Below, in pieces: positions 38,361-48,750 of a stretch of 64,000 bases of DNA (the stretch's first letter is position 1; each line of letters opens with the position of its first letter). Location: contig JAFEDX010000211.1 of the NCBI GenBank assembly GCA_018241365.1, positions 18,052 through 82,051 of the forward strand, read 5' to 3'. Under the pieces are notes generated by a model that saw only the letters and a list, made by a program, of their open reading frames with translations, was not told where the DNA came from and did no database searches. The translations under genes were made by a program, and so were the position numbers. The DNA is from Pseudomonadota bacterium. Its GTDB lineage: Bacteria > Pseudomonadota > Gammaproteobacteria > Xanthomonadales > Rhodanobacteraceae.

Positions 38361-39422
38361 ATGCCGCGTTGTGATGCCGCCATCATCGGAGCCGGGCCGG
38401 TCGGATTGTTCCAGGTCTTCGAACTGGGCCTGCTTGGAATCCGCGCGCAGGTCATCGACTCGATGCCGGAGATTGGCGGCCAGTGCAGCGAGTTGTACCC
38501 CGACAAACCGATCTACGACATTCCGGCGATACCGGTGTGCAGCGCGCGCGAACTGGTCGAACGCCTGCAGCAGCAGGTTCGCCCGTTCGCGCCGGAATTC
38601 CACCTTGGTGAAACGGTCACGGGCGTCGCGCGCGCCGCGGACGGCCGGTTCCACGTGCAGACGAGCGGCGAACTCGAATTCGACGCGGGCGTCGTGATCA
38701 TCGCGGGCGGACTCGGCGCCTTTGCGCCGCGCACGCTTGATGTGCCCGAGGCGGCTGCGCTGGTTGGCCGCTCGCTGCATTACAAAGTCGCGGATGCAGC
38801 GCGGTTCGACGGTCGTGATGTCGTGATCGCCGGCGGCGGCGACGCCGCCATCGACTGGGCGCTGACACTGGTCGAAAGAGTGCACAGCCTGGTTTTGGTG
38901 CATCGTTCCGGCAAGTTCCGCGCGGCGCCGGCGCACGTCGCGCAAATGCTCGCGCTGTGCGATACCGGCAAGATGCAGTTCCTCGAAGGCGACATCGTCG
39001 GACTGGAAGCACCACAAGGCACGCTGCGGCAGGTGCGCGTGCGTGCGCGCGACGGCGTGGTGCGACGGATCGATGCCGAACAGCTGCTGGTGTTCTGGGG
39101 CCTGCACCCGAAGCTGGGGCCGATCGCCGACTGGGACCTGGCACTCGATAACCAGCAGCTCGTGGTGGACCCGGCGACGTTCCAGACATCGGTACCGGGC
39201 ATCTTCGCGGTGGGCGACATCGTCACCTACCCGGGCAAGAAGAAGCTGATCCTGTCGGGCTTCCACGAAGCGGCTCTGTGCGCCTTTGCAGCCCGCGAGC
39301 ACCTCAACCCCGGCGAAAAAGTGCCGCTGCAATACACCACCACCAGCCCCCTGCTGCAGCGACGTCTCGGCGTGCGCGAGGAAACTGGCGACGCGGACGC
39401 CCCGGTCCGCCGGGTCGCGTAA
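38361..39422 (+). CDS. Ferredoxin-NADP reductase-type (TrxB-like) flavoprotein
   Basis: A 353-residue two-dinucleotide-binding flavoprotein. FAD site IIGAGPVGLFQVFELG at the N-terminus, NADPH site VVIAGGGDAAIDWAL near 155-170, and the C-terminal FAD motif GIFAVGDIVTYPGKKKLI. The redox-active CxxC of thioredoxin reductase is absent, which fits the YumC/type 2 ferredoxin-NADP reductase group. It may supply or drain low-potential electrons for the nos genes; placing such a gene first in a nos operon is not usual. GAGGAA precedes the ATG, and an FNR-type box lies upstream. Confidence 0.87.
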   Translation: MPRCDAAIIGAGPVGLFQVFELGLLGIRAQVIDSMPEIGGQCSELYPDKPIYDIPAIPVCSARELVERLQQQVRPFAPEFHLGETVTGVARAADGRFHVQTSGELEFDAGVVIIAGGLGAFAPRTLDVPEAAALVGRSLHYKVADAARFDGRDVVIAGGGDAAIDWALTLVERVHSLVLVHRSGKFRAAPAHVAQMLALCDTGKMQFLEGDIVGLEAPQGTLRQVRVRARDGVVRRIDAEQLLVFWGLHPKLGPIADWDLALDNQQLVVDPATFQTSVPGIFAVGDIVTYPGKKKLILSGFHEAALCAFAAREHLNPGEKVPLQYTTTSPLLQRRLGVREETGDADAPVRRVA

Positions 39423-39466
39423 GAGCATTTCCGAATCCGCATTCGAAACAAGCGCGAGCACGCATC

Positions 39467-40543
39467 ATGTCCATCATCAGCCATGCAGCTACATCCGACA
39501 TGTCGGACGCGCCCGCGCGCCGGCGCTTCCTGAAGCTGGCCGGACTCGCCGCGCTGGCCGGCGGCCTGCTGGCCGGTGGCGGCTGGACGATGCTGAAGCG
39601 CGGCGCGAACCTGTGGCAGGTCCAGCGTGAGCGCACGCTGATGGCAACCTCCGTGTCGATCACGTGCCTCGCCGAAGATCGCGAGGCCGCCGCGCGCGCC
39701 ATCGACGCGGCGTTCGCGCACATGGCCGCGGTTGCTGCCGAGCTGACCCGTTTCGATGCGGCCAGCCCCCTGTCCCGCCTCAATCACGATGGCCGCCTGT
39801 CGATTGTGCCGGCGCACCTGCATGCCGTGCTGCGCGAGGCGCACTCGATCTCGGGGCTGACCGCCGGCGCGTTCGACGTCACGGTGCTCCCGGAACTCCG
39901 GTACTTCGAAACCTTGCGCGGTGTCGGCGGACTCGACGCCGACGAACGCGCAACGATCGCGCAGCGCGATCGCGTGATCGGCTACCGCGGCCTGTCGCTC
40001 GACGCGACGGGCGCCCGGCTCGAAAAGCCCGGCATGGCGGTGACGCTGGACGGCATCGCCAAGGGCTACGTGGTCGACCAGGGCACCGCCGCGCTGCGGG
40101 CCGCCGGCATCGAGTACGCCATCGTCGATGCCGGCGGCGACACCCGCACGATTTGCGGCAGCGATCCGAACCGGCATTGGAACGTGGGCATCGTCGATCC
40201 GGCGGACAGCAGCCGCGTCGCCGCGGTGGTGCAGGTGCGCAACGCGGCGCTGTCCACCTCCGGCAACTATCGCGTGTACTTCTCGAGCGATCGCCGGCTG
40301 TTCCACATCGTCGATCCGTTCACGGGCTACTCGCCGCAGGCCTACTCCAGCGTGACGGTAGTGGCGGAACGCTCGGTGCAGGCGGATGGGCTCAGCACCG
40401 GCACGTTTTCCATGGCCCTGCCGCAGCTGGCGGCGCTGATGCAGGCGCACGACCACCAATGGCTGGTGTTCGCGCGCAACGGCGAACGGCGCTGGCGCTC
40501 GCGCGATCTGCCGCTGGTCGCCGGCACGGCGGAGATCGTCTGA
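39467..40543 (+). CDS. nosX: FAD:protein FMN transferase, NosX/ApbE type
   Basis: A 358-residue Tat-exported flavinyltransferase (RRRFLKLAGLAALAGGLLAGG signal). ApbE motifs: FDVTVLPELRY, VTLDGIAKGYVVDQG, YAIVDAGGDTRT and the Mg2+/FAD-binding NAALSTSGNYR segment. It should attach FMN to a Thr of periplasmic NosR. Its target motif (DAISGAT) is present in the next gene, whose start overlaps this stop as TGATG, so the enzyme and its likely substrate are coupled. Confidence 0.9.
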   Translation: MSIISHAATSDMSDAPARRRFLKLAGLAALAGGLLAGGGWTMLKRGANLWQVQRERTLMATSVSITCLAEDREAAARAIDAAFAHMAAVAAELTRFDAASPLSRLNHDGRLSIVPAHLHAVLREAHSISGLTAGAFDVTVLPELRYFETLRGVGGLDADERATIAQRDRVIGYRGLSLDATGARLEKPGMAVTLDGIAKGYVVDQGTAALRAAGIEYAIVDAGGDTRTICGSDPNRHWNVGIVDPADSSRVAAVVQVRNAALSTSGNYRVYFSSDRRLFHIVDPFTGYSPQAYSSVTVVAERSVQADGLSTGTFSMALPQLAALMQAHDHQWLVFARNGERRWRSRDLPLVAGTAEIV

Positions 40544-42762
40544 TGCGCGCGATGCGCCTGCGTGACCTGCTGCAGTGGCTGCTGATCCTCGTCGCGCTGG
40601 CGCAGGCCGGCACCGCGCTGGCAGGCATCGACAACAAGTATCCCGAGCTGCGCAAGGCGTTTCCCGAAGCGACGCGCTTCGGCGACATCGAAGGCACGCC
40701 GCCGGCCGCGAGCGTGTATCACGACAACCACGTGATCGGCTACGCGTTCGAAACCGTTATGGTGGCGCCGATCCCGGCGTATTCCGGCAAGCCGATCAAC
40801 GTGCTGGTCGCGATCGCCACCGACGGCAGCATCCGCTCCGCGCGCGTGCTGTACCAGGACGAACCGATCCTGTTGGTCGGCATCCCGGTGCAGAAGCTTT
40901 ACGACTTCGTGGCGCGCTACGTCGGCCACCACGTGGACGACCACATCGTCGTCGGCGCGGGCAGCGAACCAGGCAGCGTCAACATCGATGCCATCAGCGG
41001 CGCGACCGTGACCGCGATGGTCGCGAACGACACCATCATGAACGCTGCCCTCGAGGTGGCAGCGTCCCGCAAGCTGGTGAAATCCGACGCTGGCACGCCC
41101 GGCAGCTTCGCGCACGTCCGCCGCGACAACTTCGCACCCGCGAACTGGACGACGCTCACCGGCAACGGCGCCATCCGGCGTCTGCAACTAACGCGCCAGG
41201 CCGTCGCCGACAGCTTCAAGGGCGAGCAGGCAGCGAGCTTGATCGACGACCCGACCGCCCCGCCGCCGGCGGGCCACGCCGACGACACGTTCATCGACCT
41301 CTACTTCGCCGACGTCACGCCGCCCACGGTCGGACGCAATCTTCTTGGCGAAGCGGCGTACACCGGCCTGATGCGGCGCCTCAAGCCCGGCGACACCGCG
41401 GTCGCACTGATGGCGAATGGCATCTATTCGTTCAAGGGCCTGGGCTACGTGCGTGGCGGCGTGTTCGACCGCGTGCACCTGCTGCAGGCCGGCAAGCTGA
41501 CGCTGTTCAAGGACAGCGACCTGGTGCAGATGGGCGACAGCCCGCTGCAAGGCAAGCCCGCGTTCACCGAACAGGCAATCTTCGTCGTGCCGCACGGCAG
41601 CAGCTTCGACGCGACGGAACCGTGGACGCTGCAATTGCTGGTGCGCCGCCAGGTCGGGCCGCTCGACAGCATCTATCACACCTTCACCGGCAACTACCGG
41701 ATGCCGGCCGATTACATCGCCGGCCGGACCGCGAGCACCACGCGCGACGGCAGCCTGCCGGCCAACGCACCGCTGTGGCTGAAGGTTTGGAACGGCAAGC
41801 GCCTCGACATCGCACTGCTGGTCGCCGGGCTCGGCGTGCTGATGGTGATCCTCACCTTCCAGGACTGGATCGTCAATCACAAGCGCCTGTACGAAAGGCT
41901 GCGGGTTGGATTCCTGATCTACACGCTGGTGTTCCTGGGCTGGTACGGCCTGGCGCAGCTTTCGGTGGTGAACATCCTCACCTTCATCCACGCGGTGCTG
42001 CATGACTTCCGCTGGTCCACCTTCCTGATGGATCCGCTGGTGTTCCTGCTGTGGACCTTCGTCGCGGTGATGCTGCTGCTGTTCGGGCGCGGCATCTACT
42101 GCGGCTGGCTGTGCCCGTTCGGCGCGCTGCAGGAGCTAGTGAACCGCGTCGCGAAGCGCCTCAAGGTGCCGCAGCTCGAGTTTCCGCCATTCGTCCACGA
42201 ACGCCTGTGGGCGATCAAGTACGTGATCCTGCTTGGGCTGGTCGGGCTGTCGCTGCAGTCGGTCAGCCTTGCCGAGCGCTACGCCGAGGTCGAGCCGTTC
42301 AAGACGGCGATCATCCTGCACTTCGCGCGATCCTGGGGCTACGTGCTGTTCGCGTTCGCGATGGTGGCGGCCTCGGCGTTCAACCACCGCTTCTATTGCC
42401 GCTACGTGTGCCCGCTGGGCGCCGGCCTCGCGGTATCCGGCAAGTTCCACCTGTTCGAGTGGCTGCGCCGCCGCAAGGAGTGCGGCCATCCCTGCCAGAT
42501 CTGCGCGGTCGACTGCCCGGTCAAGGCGATCGATCCACTCGGCAAGATCAACTACAACGAGTGCGTGTACTGCCTGGAATGCCAGGTCGATTACGCCGAC
42601 GAGTACAAGTGCCCGCCGCTGGTCCAGCGCCGCAAGATCTACGAGCGCGCCGCGCAGACCGCCGCGGTCGCCGCAGCACGCACCAGTCCCGGCATCAACC
42701 ACCCCGTTCCCCTCCGGCCACCTGTCCGGCCCACGACCCCGAAAGAGGATGCAACGCCATGA
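40543..42762 (+). CDS. nosR: NosR, membrane flavo/iron-sulfur protein for N2O reduction
   Basis: A 739-residue protein. It has a signal peptide, then a periplasmic FMN-binding domain with DAISGAT (Asp149 to Thr155, flavin on Thr155). Several membrane helices with [12 protein letters not shown] and CRYVCPLGA follow, and then cytosolic ferredoxin-like cysteines [14 protein letters not shown] and [19 protein letters not shown]. NosR passes electrons to NosZ and is needed for its expression or maturation. The frame is open far upstream, but the start in the TGATG overlap gives the proper signal peptide. The nosZ start overlaps its stop (ATGA). Confidence 0.95.
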   Translation: MRAMRLRDLLQWLLILVALAQAGTALAGIDNKYPELRKAFPEATRFGDIEGTPPAASVYHDNHVIGYAFETVMVAPIPAYSGKPINVLVAIATDGSIRSARVLYQDEPILLVGIPVQKLYDFVARYVGHHVDDHIVVGAGSEPGSVNIDAISGATVTAMVANDTIMNAALEVAASRKLVKSDAGTPGSFAHVRRDNFAPANWTTLTGNGAIRRLQLTRQAVADSFKGEQAASLIDDPTAPPPAGHADDTFIDLYFADVTPPTVGRNLLGEAAYTGLMRRLKPGDTAVALMANGIYSFKGLGYVRGGVFDRVHLLQAGKLTLFKDSDLVQMGDSPLQGKPAFTEQAIFVVPHGSSFDATEPWTLQLLVRRQVGPLDSIYHTFTGNYRMPADYIAGRTASTTRDGSLPANAPLWLKVWNGKRLDIALLVAGLGVLMVILTFQDWIVNHKRLYERLRVGFLIYTLVFLGWYGLAQLSVVNILTFIHAVLHDFRWSTFLMDPLVFLLWTFVAVMLLLFGRGIYCGWLCPFGALQELVNRVAKRLKVPQLEFPPFVHERLWAIKYVILLGLVGLSLQSVSLAERYAEVEPFKTAIILHFARSWGYVLFAFAMVAASAFNHRFYCRYVCPLGAGLAVSGKFHLFEWLRRRKECGHPCQICAVDCPVKAIDPLGKINYNECVYCLECQVDYADEYKCPPLVQRRKIYERAAQTAAVAAARTSPGINHPVPLRPPVRPTTPKEDATP

Positions 42763-44729
42763 GCGACGAAACCAACCACAACGTGCGTGACCCGACCACC
42801 CCACCCGCGGCGACCCCGGCCGGCGAACAGCCGGGCAATCCCGCGCGCCGTAAATTCATCCGGGAAGCGGCCGTTGTCGGCGTGGCCGGTGCGGCCGGCC
42901 TTGCGCTTGCCGCCTGCGGCAAGCAGGAAGCCGGCAAGGTGGCCGGCTCCGCGGCCACATCTGCGGCTGCAACGACCGCGAGCGCCGCCAAGGGCCTGCC
43001 CGAAGACTACGTTCCGCCCGGACAGCTCGATGAATACTTCGGCATCTGGAGCGGCGGCCAGTCGGGCGAAATCCGGCTGCTCGGGCTGCCCTCGATGCGC
43101 GAACTGATGCGCGTTCCGGTGTTCAACCCCGACTTCACGATCGGCTGGGGCGTCACCAACGAAAGCAAACGCATCCTCGGGCCGAACTTCCCGCCCGGCG
43201 GAGACTGCCACCACCCGCATATGACCCAGACCGACGGCCACTATGACGGCCGCTACGTGTTCATCAACGACAAGGCGCACACCCGCGTCGCGCGCATCCG
43301 CTGCGACGTGTGGCGCTGCGACCGCATCGTCGACGTCCCCAACGTGCAGGCCATCCACGGGCTGCGCGTGCAGCGTGCGCCGCGCACCGGCTACGTGTTC
43401 GCCAACGGCGAGGACCAGGTGCCTTCCCCGAACGACGGCCGTGATCTCGATGATCCGAAGAAGTACCAGACCATGTTCTCGGCGATCGACGGCGACACGA
43501 TGAACGTCGCGTGGCAGGTGATCGTGGATGGCAACCTCGACAATACCGAGGCCGACTACGCCGGCAAGTACGCAGCTTCGACCTGCTACAACAGCGAGGG
43601 CGGCGTCACGCTGGCCGAGATGATGCAGGCCGAACGCGACTGGGTGGTGGTGTTCAACATCGCGCGGATCGAGGAGGCGGTGAAGAAGGGTGACTTCAAG
43701 ACCATCGGCAGTTCGAAGGTGCCGGTGGTGGACGGCCGCCACGGCTCGCCGCTGACGATGTACATCCCGATCCCCAAGAACCCGCACGGCATCAATGCGA
43801 GTCCGGACGGCAAGTATGTGGTCGCCAACGGCAAGCTCTCGCCGACCGTGTCGATCATCGAATGGGCGAAGATCGACGACTGGTTCGACGGCAAGTTCAA
43901 GGATCCGCGCGACGCCGTGGTGGCCGAGCCGGAAGTCGGCCTCGGTCCGCTGCACACGGCCTACGACGGCCGCGGCAACGCCTACACCACGCTCTTCATC
44001 GACAGCCAGATCGTGAAGTGGAACATCGCCGACGCGATCGCCGCGCACGGCGGCAAGAAGGTCAACTACCTGCGGCAGAAGCTCGACGTCGCCTATCAGC
44101 CCGGCCACAACCACTCGTCCATGGGCGAGACGCGCGATGCCGACGGCAAGTGGCTCGTTTCGCTGAACAAGTTCTCGAAGGACCGCTTCCTGCCCACGGG
44201 CCCGCTGCACCCGGACAACGACCAGTTGATCGACATCTCGGGTGACACCATGAAGCTGGTCGCGGACGGCCCGGTCTACGCGGAACCCCACGATGCCGTG
44301 CTGGTGCACAAGCGCTTCCTGATGGACAAGATCAAGAAGGTGTGGGACGTGAACGACCCGTTCTTCGCCGAGACGGTCGCGCTCGCCAAGAGCCAGGGCG
44401 TCAACGTGCGTTCCGACAACAAGGTGATCCGCCAGGGCAAGAAGGTTTTCGTGTACATGACCTCGGCCGCGCCCGTCTTCGGCCTGACCGACTTCAAGGT
44501 CAAGAAGGGCGACGAGGTAACGGTGACGGTGACCAACATCGACCCGATCGAGGACGTGACCCATGGCTTCTGCATCACCAACTACGGGATCAACTTCGAG
44601 ATCAGCCCAGGCGCCACCGCGTCGGCCACGTTCACCGCCGACAAGCCCGGCGTGTACTGGTACTACTGCACCTTCTTCTGCCATGCGCTGCACATGGAAA
44701 TGAAGGGGCGGATGCTGGTCGAGGCCTGA
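42759..44729 (+). CDS. nosZ: Nitrous-oxide reductase (clade I type)
   Basis: A 656-residue periplasmic copper enzyme that reduces N2O to N2. A Tat signal ([18 protein letters not shown]) places it in clade I; the signal ends LAACGKQE, which looks like a lipobox but probably is not used. CuZ histidines begin at GDCHHPHM (His151, 152, 154). The CuA site is [12 protein letters not shown] (Cys637, Cys641, His645, Met648) in the C-terminal cupredoxin domain. Length and motif order match known NosZ. It is coupled to nosR by an ATGA overlap and followed by nosDFYL. Confidence 0.97.
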   Translation: MSDETNHNVRDPTTPPAATPAGEQPGNPARRKFIREAAVVGVAGAAGLALAACGKQEAGKVAGSAATSAAATTASAAKGLPEDYVPPGQLDEYFGIWSGGQSGEIRLLGLPSMRELMRVPVFNPDFTIGWGVTNESKRILGPNFPPGGDCHHPHMTQTDGHYDGRYVFINDKAHTRVARIRCDVWRCDRIVDVPNVQAIHGLRVQRAPRTGYVFANGEDQVPSPNDGRDLDDPKKYQTMFSAIDGDTMNVAWQVIVDGNLDNTEADYAGKYAASTCYNSEGGVTLAEMMQAERDWVVVFNIARIEEAVKKGDFKTIGSSKVPVVDGRHGSPLTMYIPIPKNPHGINASPDGKYVVANGKLSPTVSIIEWAKIDDWFDGKFKDPRDAVVAEPEVGLGPLHTAYDGRGNAYTTLFIDSQIVKWNIADAIAAHGGKKVNYLRQKLDVAYQPGHNHSSMGETRDADGKWLVSLNKFSKDRFLPTGPLHPDNDQLIDISGDTMKLVADGPVYAEPHDAVLVHKRFLMDKIKKVWDVNDPFFAETVALAKSQGVNVRSDNKVIRQGKKVFVYMTSAAPVFGLTDFKVKKGDEVTVTVTNIDPIEDVTHGFCITNYGINFEISPGATASATFTADKPGVYWYYCTFFCHALHMEMKGRMLVEA

Positions 44730-44777
44730 GGCCCGGCATGCCGCCGCGTACGCGCGGCGGCACTTCCGGATTCCGGC

Positions 44778-46079
44778 ATGCGCATCCCCGCTCTCCTCAT
44801 GACCCTGGCGCTGATCCCGGCCTTGGCGCTGCGGCCGGCGGCGTCCGCACGTGCGCAGGAATCGCTGGCCGCGCTGGTCGCCGCGGCGCCGGCCGGCGCG
44901 ACGGTCACGGTGCCGGCAGGCGTACACGCAGTGCGCGGCCTCCGCCTGGACAGGCCGATCACGCTGGTCGGCGAGCCCGGTGCGGTGCTGGACGCGAGTG
45001 GCAGCGGCGACGTGCTGCGCATCGGCGCGGCCCACGTGACGGTGCGGGGGCTCACCCTGCGCCGCAGCGGCACCGACCTCACCGCCGAGAACGCCGGCAT
45101 CTTCGTGGAGCGGAAGGCGCACGACGTGACGCTCGACCACAACCGCATCGAAGACACGCTGTTCGGCATCTACCTCGATGGTTCGGCCAACGTACGGGTG
45201 ACGCGCAACGTGATCCGCGGCCTGCGCTCGCTGCACGTGGCCGACCGCGGTGATGGCATTCATCTCTGGAACGACACCGGCTGCACCGTCGCGGAAAACG
45301 ACGTCGCCGACTCGCGCGACGGGATCTACGTGTACGTCAGTTCCGGCAACGCCTTCGAGCGCAACACCGTGCGGGACGTCCGCTACGGCATCCACTACAT
45401 GTATTCGAACCACAACGTGCTGCGCGACAACACCAGCCGCGGCAACGTCGCCGGGTTCGCGCTGATGTCCTCGGACCACCTGCAGGTGACCGGCAACATC
45501 GCCGCGGACGACCAGGCGTACGGCTTCCTGCTCAACTACATTTCCTACAGCCAGTTCGACCACAACGAGGCGCGGCGCATCACCGGGCTGCGCGGCGCCG
45601 GCGGCGGCACGCTGGAGGGCGGTGAGGGCAAGGGCATCTTCGTGTACCTGTCGCAGTTCAACGACTTTCACGACAACCTGATCGCGGATTCCGAAATCGG
45701 CATCCACATGACCGCGGGCTCCGAACACAACCGCCTGTGGGCCAACCGTTTCGTCGAGAACCGCCTGCAGGTGAAGTACGTGCAGAACCTCGCGCAGGAA
45801 TGGTCCCGGCGCGGCCGGGGCAATTATTGGAGCGATTACCTCGGTTGGGACTTGAACGGCGACGGCATCGGCGACGTTCCGTTCCGACCGAACGATGGTG
45901 TGGACGTGCTGCTGTGGAAATACCCGTCCGCGCGCAGCCTGATGTCGAGCCCCGCGATTTTGCTATTGCGCTACGTGCAGCGCGCCTTCCCCGTATTCAC
46001 CCCGCCCTCGGTGCAGGACAGCCATCCGCTGATGCACGCGCCCGCAACTCCCGGAGTCGATCATGTCGCACGCAATTGA
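44778..46079 (+). CDS. nosD: Periplasmic copper-site maturation protein NosD
   Basis: A 433-residue exported right-handed beta-helix protein. After the signal peptide (ends SARA), short parallel-helix repeats run through the protein (GIFVERKAHDVTLDHNRIED, GIYVYVSSGNAFERNTVRD, GIHYMYSNHNVLRDNTSRG). The conserved RGRGNYWSDYLGWDLNGDGIGD is typical of NosD near the C-terminus. NosD works with the NosFY transporter to supply sulfur for the CuZ centre. It overlaps nosF by 17 bases. Confidence 0.94.
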   Translation: MRIPALLMTLALIPALALRPAASARAQESLAALVAAAPAGATVTVPAGVHAVRGLRLDRPITLVGEPGAVLDASGSGDVLRIGAAHVTVRGLTLRRSGTDLTAENAGIFVERKAHDVTLDHNRIEDTLFGIYLDGSANVRVTRNVIRGLRSLHVADRGDGIHLWNDTGCTVAENDVADSRDGIYVYVSSGNAFERNTVRDVRYGIHYMYSNHNVLRDNTSRGNVAGFALMSSDHLQVTGNIAADDQAYGFLLNYISYSQFDHNEARRITGLRGAGGGTLEGGEGKGIFVYLSQFNDFHDNLIADSEIGIHMTAGSEHNRLWANRFVENRLQVKYVQNLAQEWSRRGRGNYWSDYLGWDLNGDGIGDVPFRPNDGVDVLLWKYPSARSLMSSPAILLLRYVQRAFPVFTPPSVQDSHPLMHAPATPGVDHVARN

Positions 46080-46992
46080 ATTCGAGGGACTCACCAAGCG
46101 CTACGGCATGCTTACCGCGCTCGACAGCGTCAGCGCCAGCATCCCGCGCGGACAGGTCATCGGCCTGCTCGGCCACAACGGTGCGGGCAAGTCCACGCTC
46201 ATCAAGCTGGTCCTCGGCCTGGTCGCGCCCAGCGGCGGCCGCCTCGAAGTGCTGGGCCACGACCCCTGGCGCGCGCCGGCGCTGCGGCGGGCCATCGGCT
46301 ACCTGCCCGAGAACGCGGCGTTCTACCCCAACCTCACTGGGCGCGAACTGCTGGACTACCTGGCGAAACTGAAACGCGCGCAGCGCAGCCAGGTGCAGGC
46401 GTTGCTGGAACGCGTCGGACTCGCGGACGCCGCGAAGCGCCGCATCGGCACCTATTCCAAGGGCATGCGCCAACGCCTTGGCCTTGCGCAGGCATTGCTG
46501 GGCGAGCCGGAGCTGCTGCTGCTGGACGAACCCACTACCGGTCTCGATCCGCAGGCCAGCCGCGAGTTGTACCGGATCGTCGGTGAGCTGCGCGCGGACG
46601 GCCGCGGCGTCGTGATCTCATCGCACCTGCTGGCCGAGCTTGAGCCGCACATCGACGGCGCGCTGATCCTGCGCCAGGGCCGGCTGCTCGCCGCGGGCAG
46701 CCTTGCCGAGCTCGGCGAACAGGCGTCGCTGCCCGCGCGCGTGTTGCTGCGCCCGTACGAGTACGCGGTTCGCGAGTTGCTGGAGCGGCTGGCCAACCAC
46801 AAGTTGTCGGCCCAGCCGCGGCCGGATGGGAGGCTGGAGCTGGAGCTGCCGCGTGCGGCCAAGCTGCGTGCACTGCGCGCGCTGGTGGACGACCCCGCGA
46901 TCGCCGACCTCGACGTGCACGAACCCACCTTGACGCAACTCTACGACTGGCTCGGTGCCAGCCCGGACCGCCCCCCGGAGGAACGCGCATGA
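46063..46992 (+). CDS. nosF: ABC transporter ATP-binding protein NosF
   Basis: A 309-residue cytosolic ATPase. Walker A is GHNGAGKSTLIK, the signature YSKGMRQRLG, Walker B ELLLLDEPTTGLDP, then the H-loop SSHLLAEL. With NosY it forms the exporter that feeds NosD for CuZ assembly. Start in the end of nosD; its stop overlaps the nosY start (ATGA). Confidence 0.95.
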   Translation: MSHAIEFEGLTKRYGMLTALDSVSASIPRGQVIGLLGHNGAGKSTLIKLVLGLVAPSGGRLEVLGHDPWRAPALRRAIGYLPENAAFYPNLTGRELLDYLAKLKRAQRSQVQALLERVGLADAAKRRIGTYSKGMRQRLGLAQALLGEPELLLLDEPTTGLDPQASRELYRIVGELRADGRGVVISSHLLAELEPHIDGALILRQGRLLAAGSLAELGEQASLPARVLLRPYEYAVRELLERLANHKLSAQPRPDGRLELELPRAAKLRALRALVDDPAIADLDVHEPTLTQLYDWLGASPDRPPEERA

Positions 46993-47822
46993 ATGCGATA
47001 CTCACCGTCGCATGGAAGGAGTTCAGGGACGACTTCCGCAACCGCTGGACGGTCGCGCTGACCGCGTTGTTCGCGCTGCTGGCACTGGGAATCGCCTGGT
47101 TCGGCGGTGCGGCTGCAGGCCGGATCGGCTTCACCTCGTTCGACGCGACGCTGGCCAGCCTGACCACGCTCGGCGCCTTCGTGATTCCTCTGATTGGCCT
47201 GCTGATCGCCTATGACACGATCGTCGGCGAACGCGACGACGGCACGCTGCTGCTGATGCTGAGTTATCCGCTGGCACGCGGCCAGCTGGTCGGCGGCAAG
47301 TTCCTCGGCCATTGCGCGGCGTTGGCGGCTGCAACGCTGGCCGGATTCACGCTGGCGGTGGCGATCATGCAGGTGATGCAGCCGTCCGCGCAGACGCTGG
47401 CGGCGTGGCTCTACATCGGACGTTTCATCCTGAGCGCGTCGTTGCTCGGCGCAAGCTTCGTCGGCCTCGCCTGCCTGATCAGCGTGCTGACGACCAGCAA
47501 GTCGCGCGCCGCGGGGCTGGCTCTCATCGGCTGGCTCGCGAGCGTGGTGCTGTTCGACCTCGCGCTGCTCGCGCTGCTGGTGGTGAGCGGCGGCAACCCG
47601 ATCGAGCGTGCGGTCTATCCGTACCTGCTGCTGCTCAATCCGGTCGACGTGTTCCGGCTGGTCAATCTTGCCGCGTTGGGCAACGGCGCCGGCAACGAGC
47701 TGCTCACCGGAATGACCGCCGGCCACGCGTATCCCGCGGCGCTGCTGTATGGCGCGCTGCTCGCGTGGGCCGCACTGCCGTTCGCGTGGGCGGCGCTGGC
47801 GTTCCGCAGCAAGGAGGTGTGA
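46989..47822 (+). CDS. nosY: ABC transporter permease NosY
   Basis: A 277-residue inner-membrane protein with six predicted helices, starting MNAILTVAWKEFRDDFRNRW, the common start of ABC-2-type NosY proteins. The conserved IVGERDDGTLLLMLSYPLARGQLVGGKFLG segment follows the second helix. It pairs with NosF and delivers the sulfur species or other factor to periplasmic NosD. The nosL start is only 2 bases after its stop. Confidence 0.94.
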   Translation: MNAILTVAWKEFRDDFRNRWTVALTALFALLALGIAWFGGAAAGRIGFTSFDATLASLTTLGAFVIPLIGLLIAYDTIVGERDDGTLLLMLSYPLARGQLVGGKFLGHCAALAAATLAGFTLAVAIMQVMQPSAQTLAAWLYIGRFILSASLLGASFVGLACLISVLTTSKSRAAGLALIGWLASVVLFDLALLALLVVSGGNPIERAVYPYLLLLNPVDVFRLVNLAALGNGAGNELLTGMTAGHAYPAALLYGALLAWAALPFAWAALAFRSKEV

Positions 47823-47824
47823 GG

Positions 47825-48445
47825 ATGGCATCCCGCACGCAACGCCGTTGCAGCCTGCATCGATGGTGCGCGCCCATCGTGCTGCTGGTGCTGCTGGCCG
47901 GGTGCAACGCCGCGCCGCCGCCCGCCCGCCGTGCCGTGGACGTGCGGCCGGACGACACCTGCGCGGTGTGCGGCATGGAACTGGCGCGCTCGCCCGGACC
48001 GCGCGGACAAGCGTGGGTCAGTGGACACGCGCAGCCATTGATGTTCGATTCGACGCGCGATTTCTTTGCCTATGTCCTGCAGCCTGAAAACCGATCGGTG
48101 CTGCAGGACCTGTACGTGCAGGACACCGCGCGGATCGACTGGCGACACCCCGGCCGCGATGCCGGCACCTTCATCGACGCGCGCAGTGCGACGTACGTCG
48201 TCTGGCAACCACTGCCAGGATCGATGGGCCCGACCCTGGCGCCGTTCGCGGACCACGAGGCCGCCGAAGCATTCGCGCAGGCCCACGGCGGCGCCGTGCT
48301 GGCGTTCGCCGCCATCACCCCGGATTTGATCGCAACGCTGGGCTACCGCTGCCCCGCCACGCCGGCGCAGGGTGCCGCGGCATGCATCCGGGTACAGGCC
48401 ACAGAACCGACGGCATCCGCACCGCCCGTTCCGCACGCACACTGA
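47825..48445 (+). CDS. nosL: Copper chaperone lipoprotein NosL
   Basis: A 206-residue outer-membrane lipoprotein: lipobox LLAGC, then the NosL Cu(I) site DTCAVCGMELA near residues 40-50. Conserved PLMFDSTRDFFAYVLQPEN and TFIDARSATYVV follow. It delivers copper to apo-NosZ. The last 35 residues (Ala/Pro/His rich) are not conserved; CPATPAQGAAACIRV has two extra cysteines of unknown use. Coupled tightly to nosY. Confidence 0.9.
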   Translation: MASRTQRRCSLHRWCAPIVLLVLLAGCNAAPPPARRAVDVRPDDTCAVCGMELARSPGPRGQAWVSGHAQPLMFDSTRDFFAYVLQPENRSVLQDLYVQDTARIDWRHPGRDAGTFIDARSATYVVWQPLPGSMGPTLAPFADHEAAEAFAQAHGGAVLAFAAITPDLIATLGYRCPATPAQGAAACIRVQATEPTASAPPVPHAH

Positions 48446-48466
48446 CCATCAACTGGAGACCCACAC

Positions 48467-48673
48467 ATGTTCGGACTCAACAGCATCCCGCACTGGCTGA
48501 TCCTGCTTGCAGTCGTGCTGCTCATCTTCGGCACCGGGAAGCTGCGCCACGTCGGCCGCGACCTCGGCAACGCCATCGCAGGCTTCCGCAAGGGCCTCAA
48601 GGACGAGCCACCCGCCAAGGCGGTATCCATCGCGACGAAACCGGTGCGGGAAGACGCCAAGCCGCCGCATTGA
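48467..48673 (+). CDS. tatA: Twin-arginine translocase subunit TatA/E
   Basis: A 68-residue protein with one N-terminal helix (SIPHWLILLAVVLLIFGTGKL) followed by the amphipathic helix RHVGRDLGNAIAGFRKGLKD. These are TatA/TatE hallmarks, including the FGTGKL hinge. No tatB or tatC is adjacent, so this is a dedicated extra copy, placed to help export Tat substrates of the same operon (NosZ and NosX). A GGAG site lies 8 bases upstream. Confidence 0.93.
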   Translation: MFGLNSIPHWLILLAVVLLIFGTGKLRHVGRDLGNAIAGFRKGLKDEPPAKAVSIATKPVREDAKPPH

Positions 48674-48750
48674 CCATCCATCGCTCCCGAATGAACGCCG
48701 CTTGATTTCCCATTGATGATTGGGCGATCGCACGCCAAAAGGCCTTCCAC

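Noticed and set aside
42840..42960. NosZ as a lipoprotein (LAAC at end of its signal)
   Set aside because: The twin-arginine signal and family precedent point to soluble periplasmic NosZ; the cysteine is likely chance.
42639..45728. Minus-strand ORF of 1029 codons opposite nosZ/nosD
   Set aside because: Val/His/Arg-rich shadow of nosZ and nosD; no start context or family signature.
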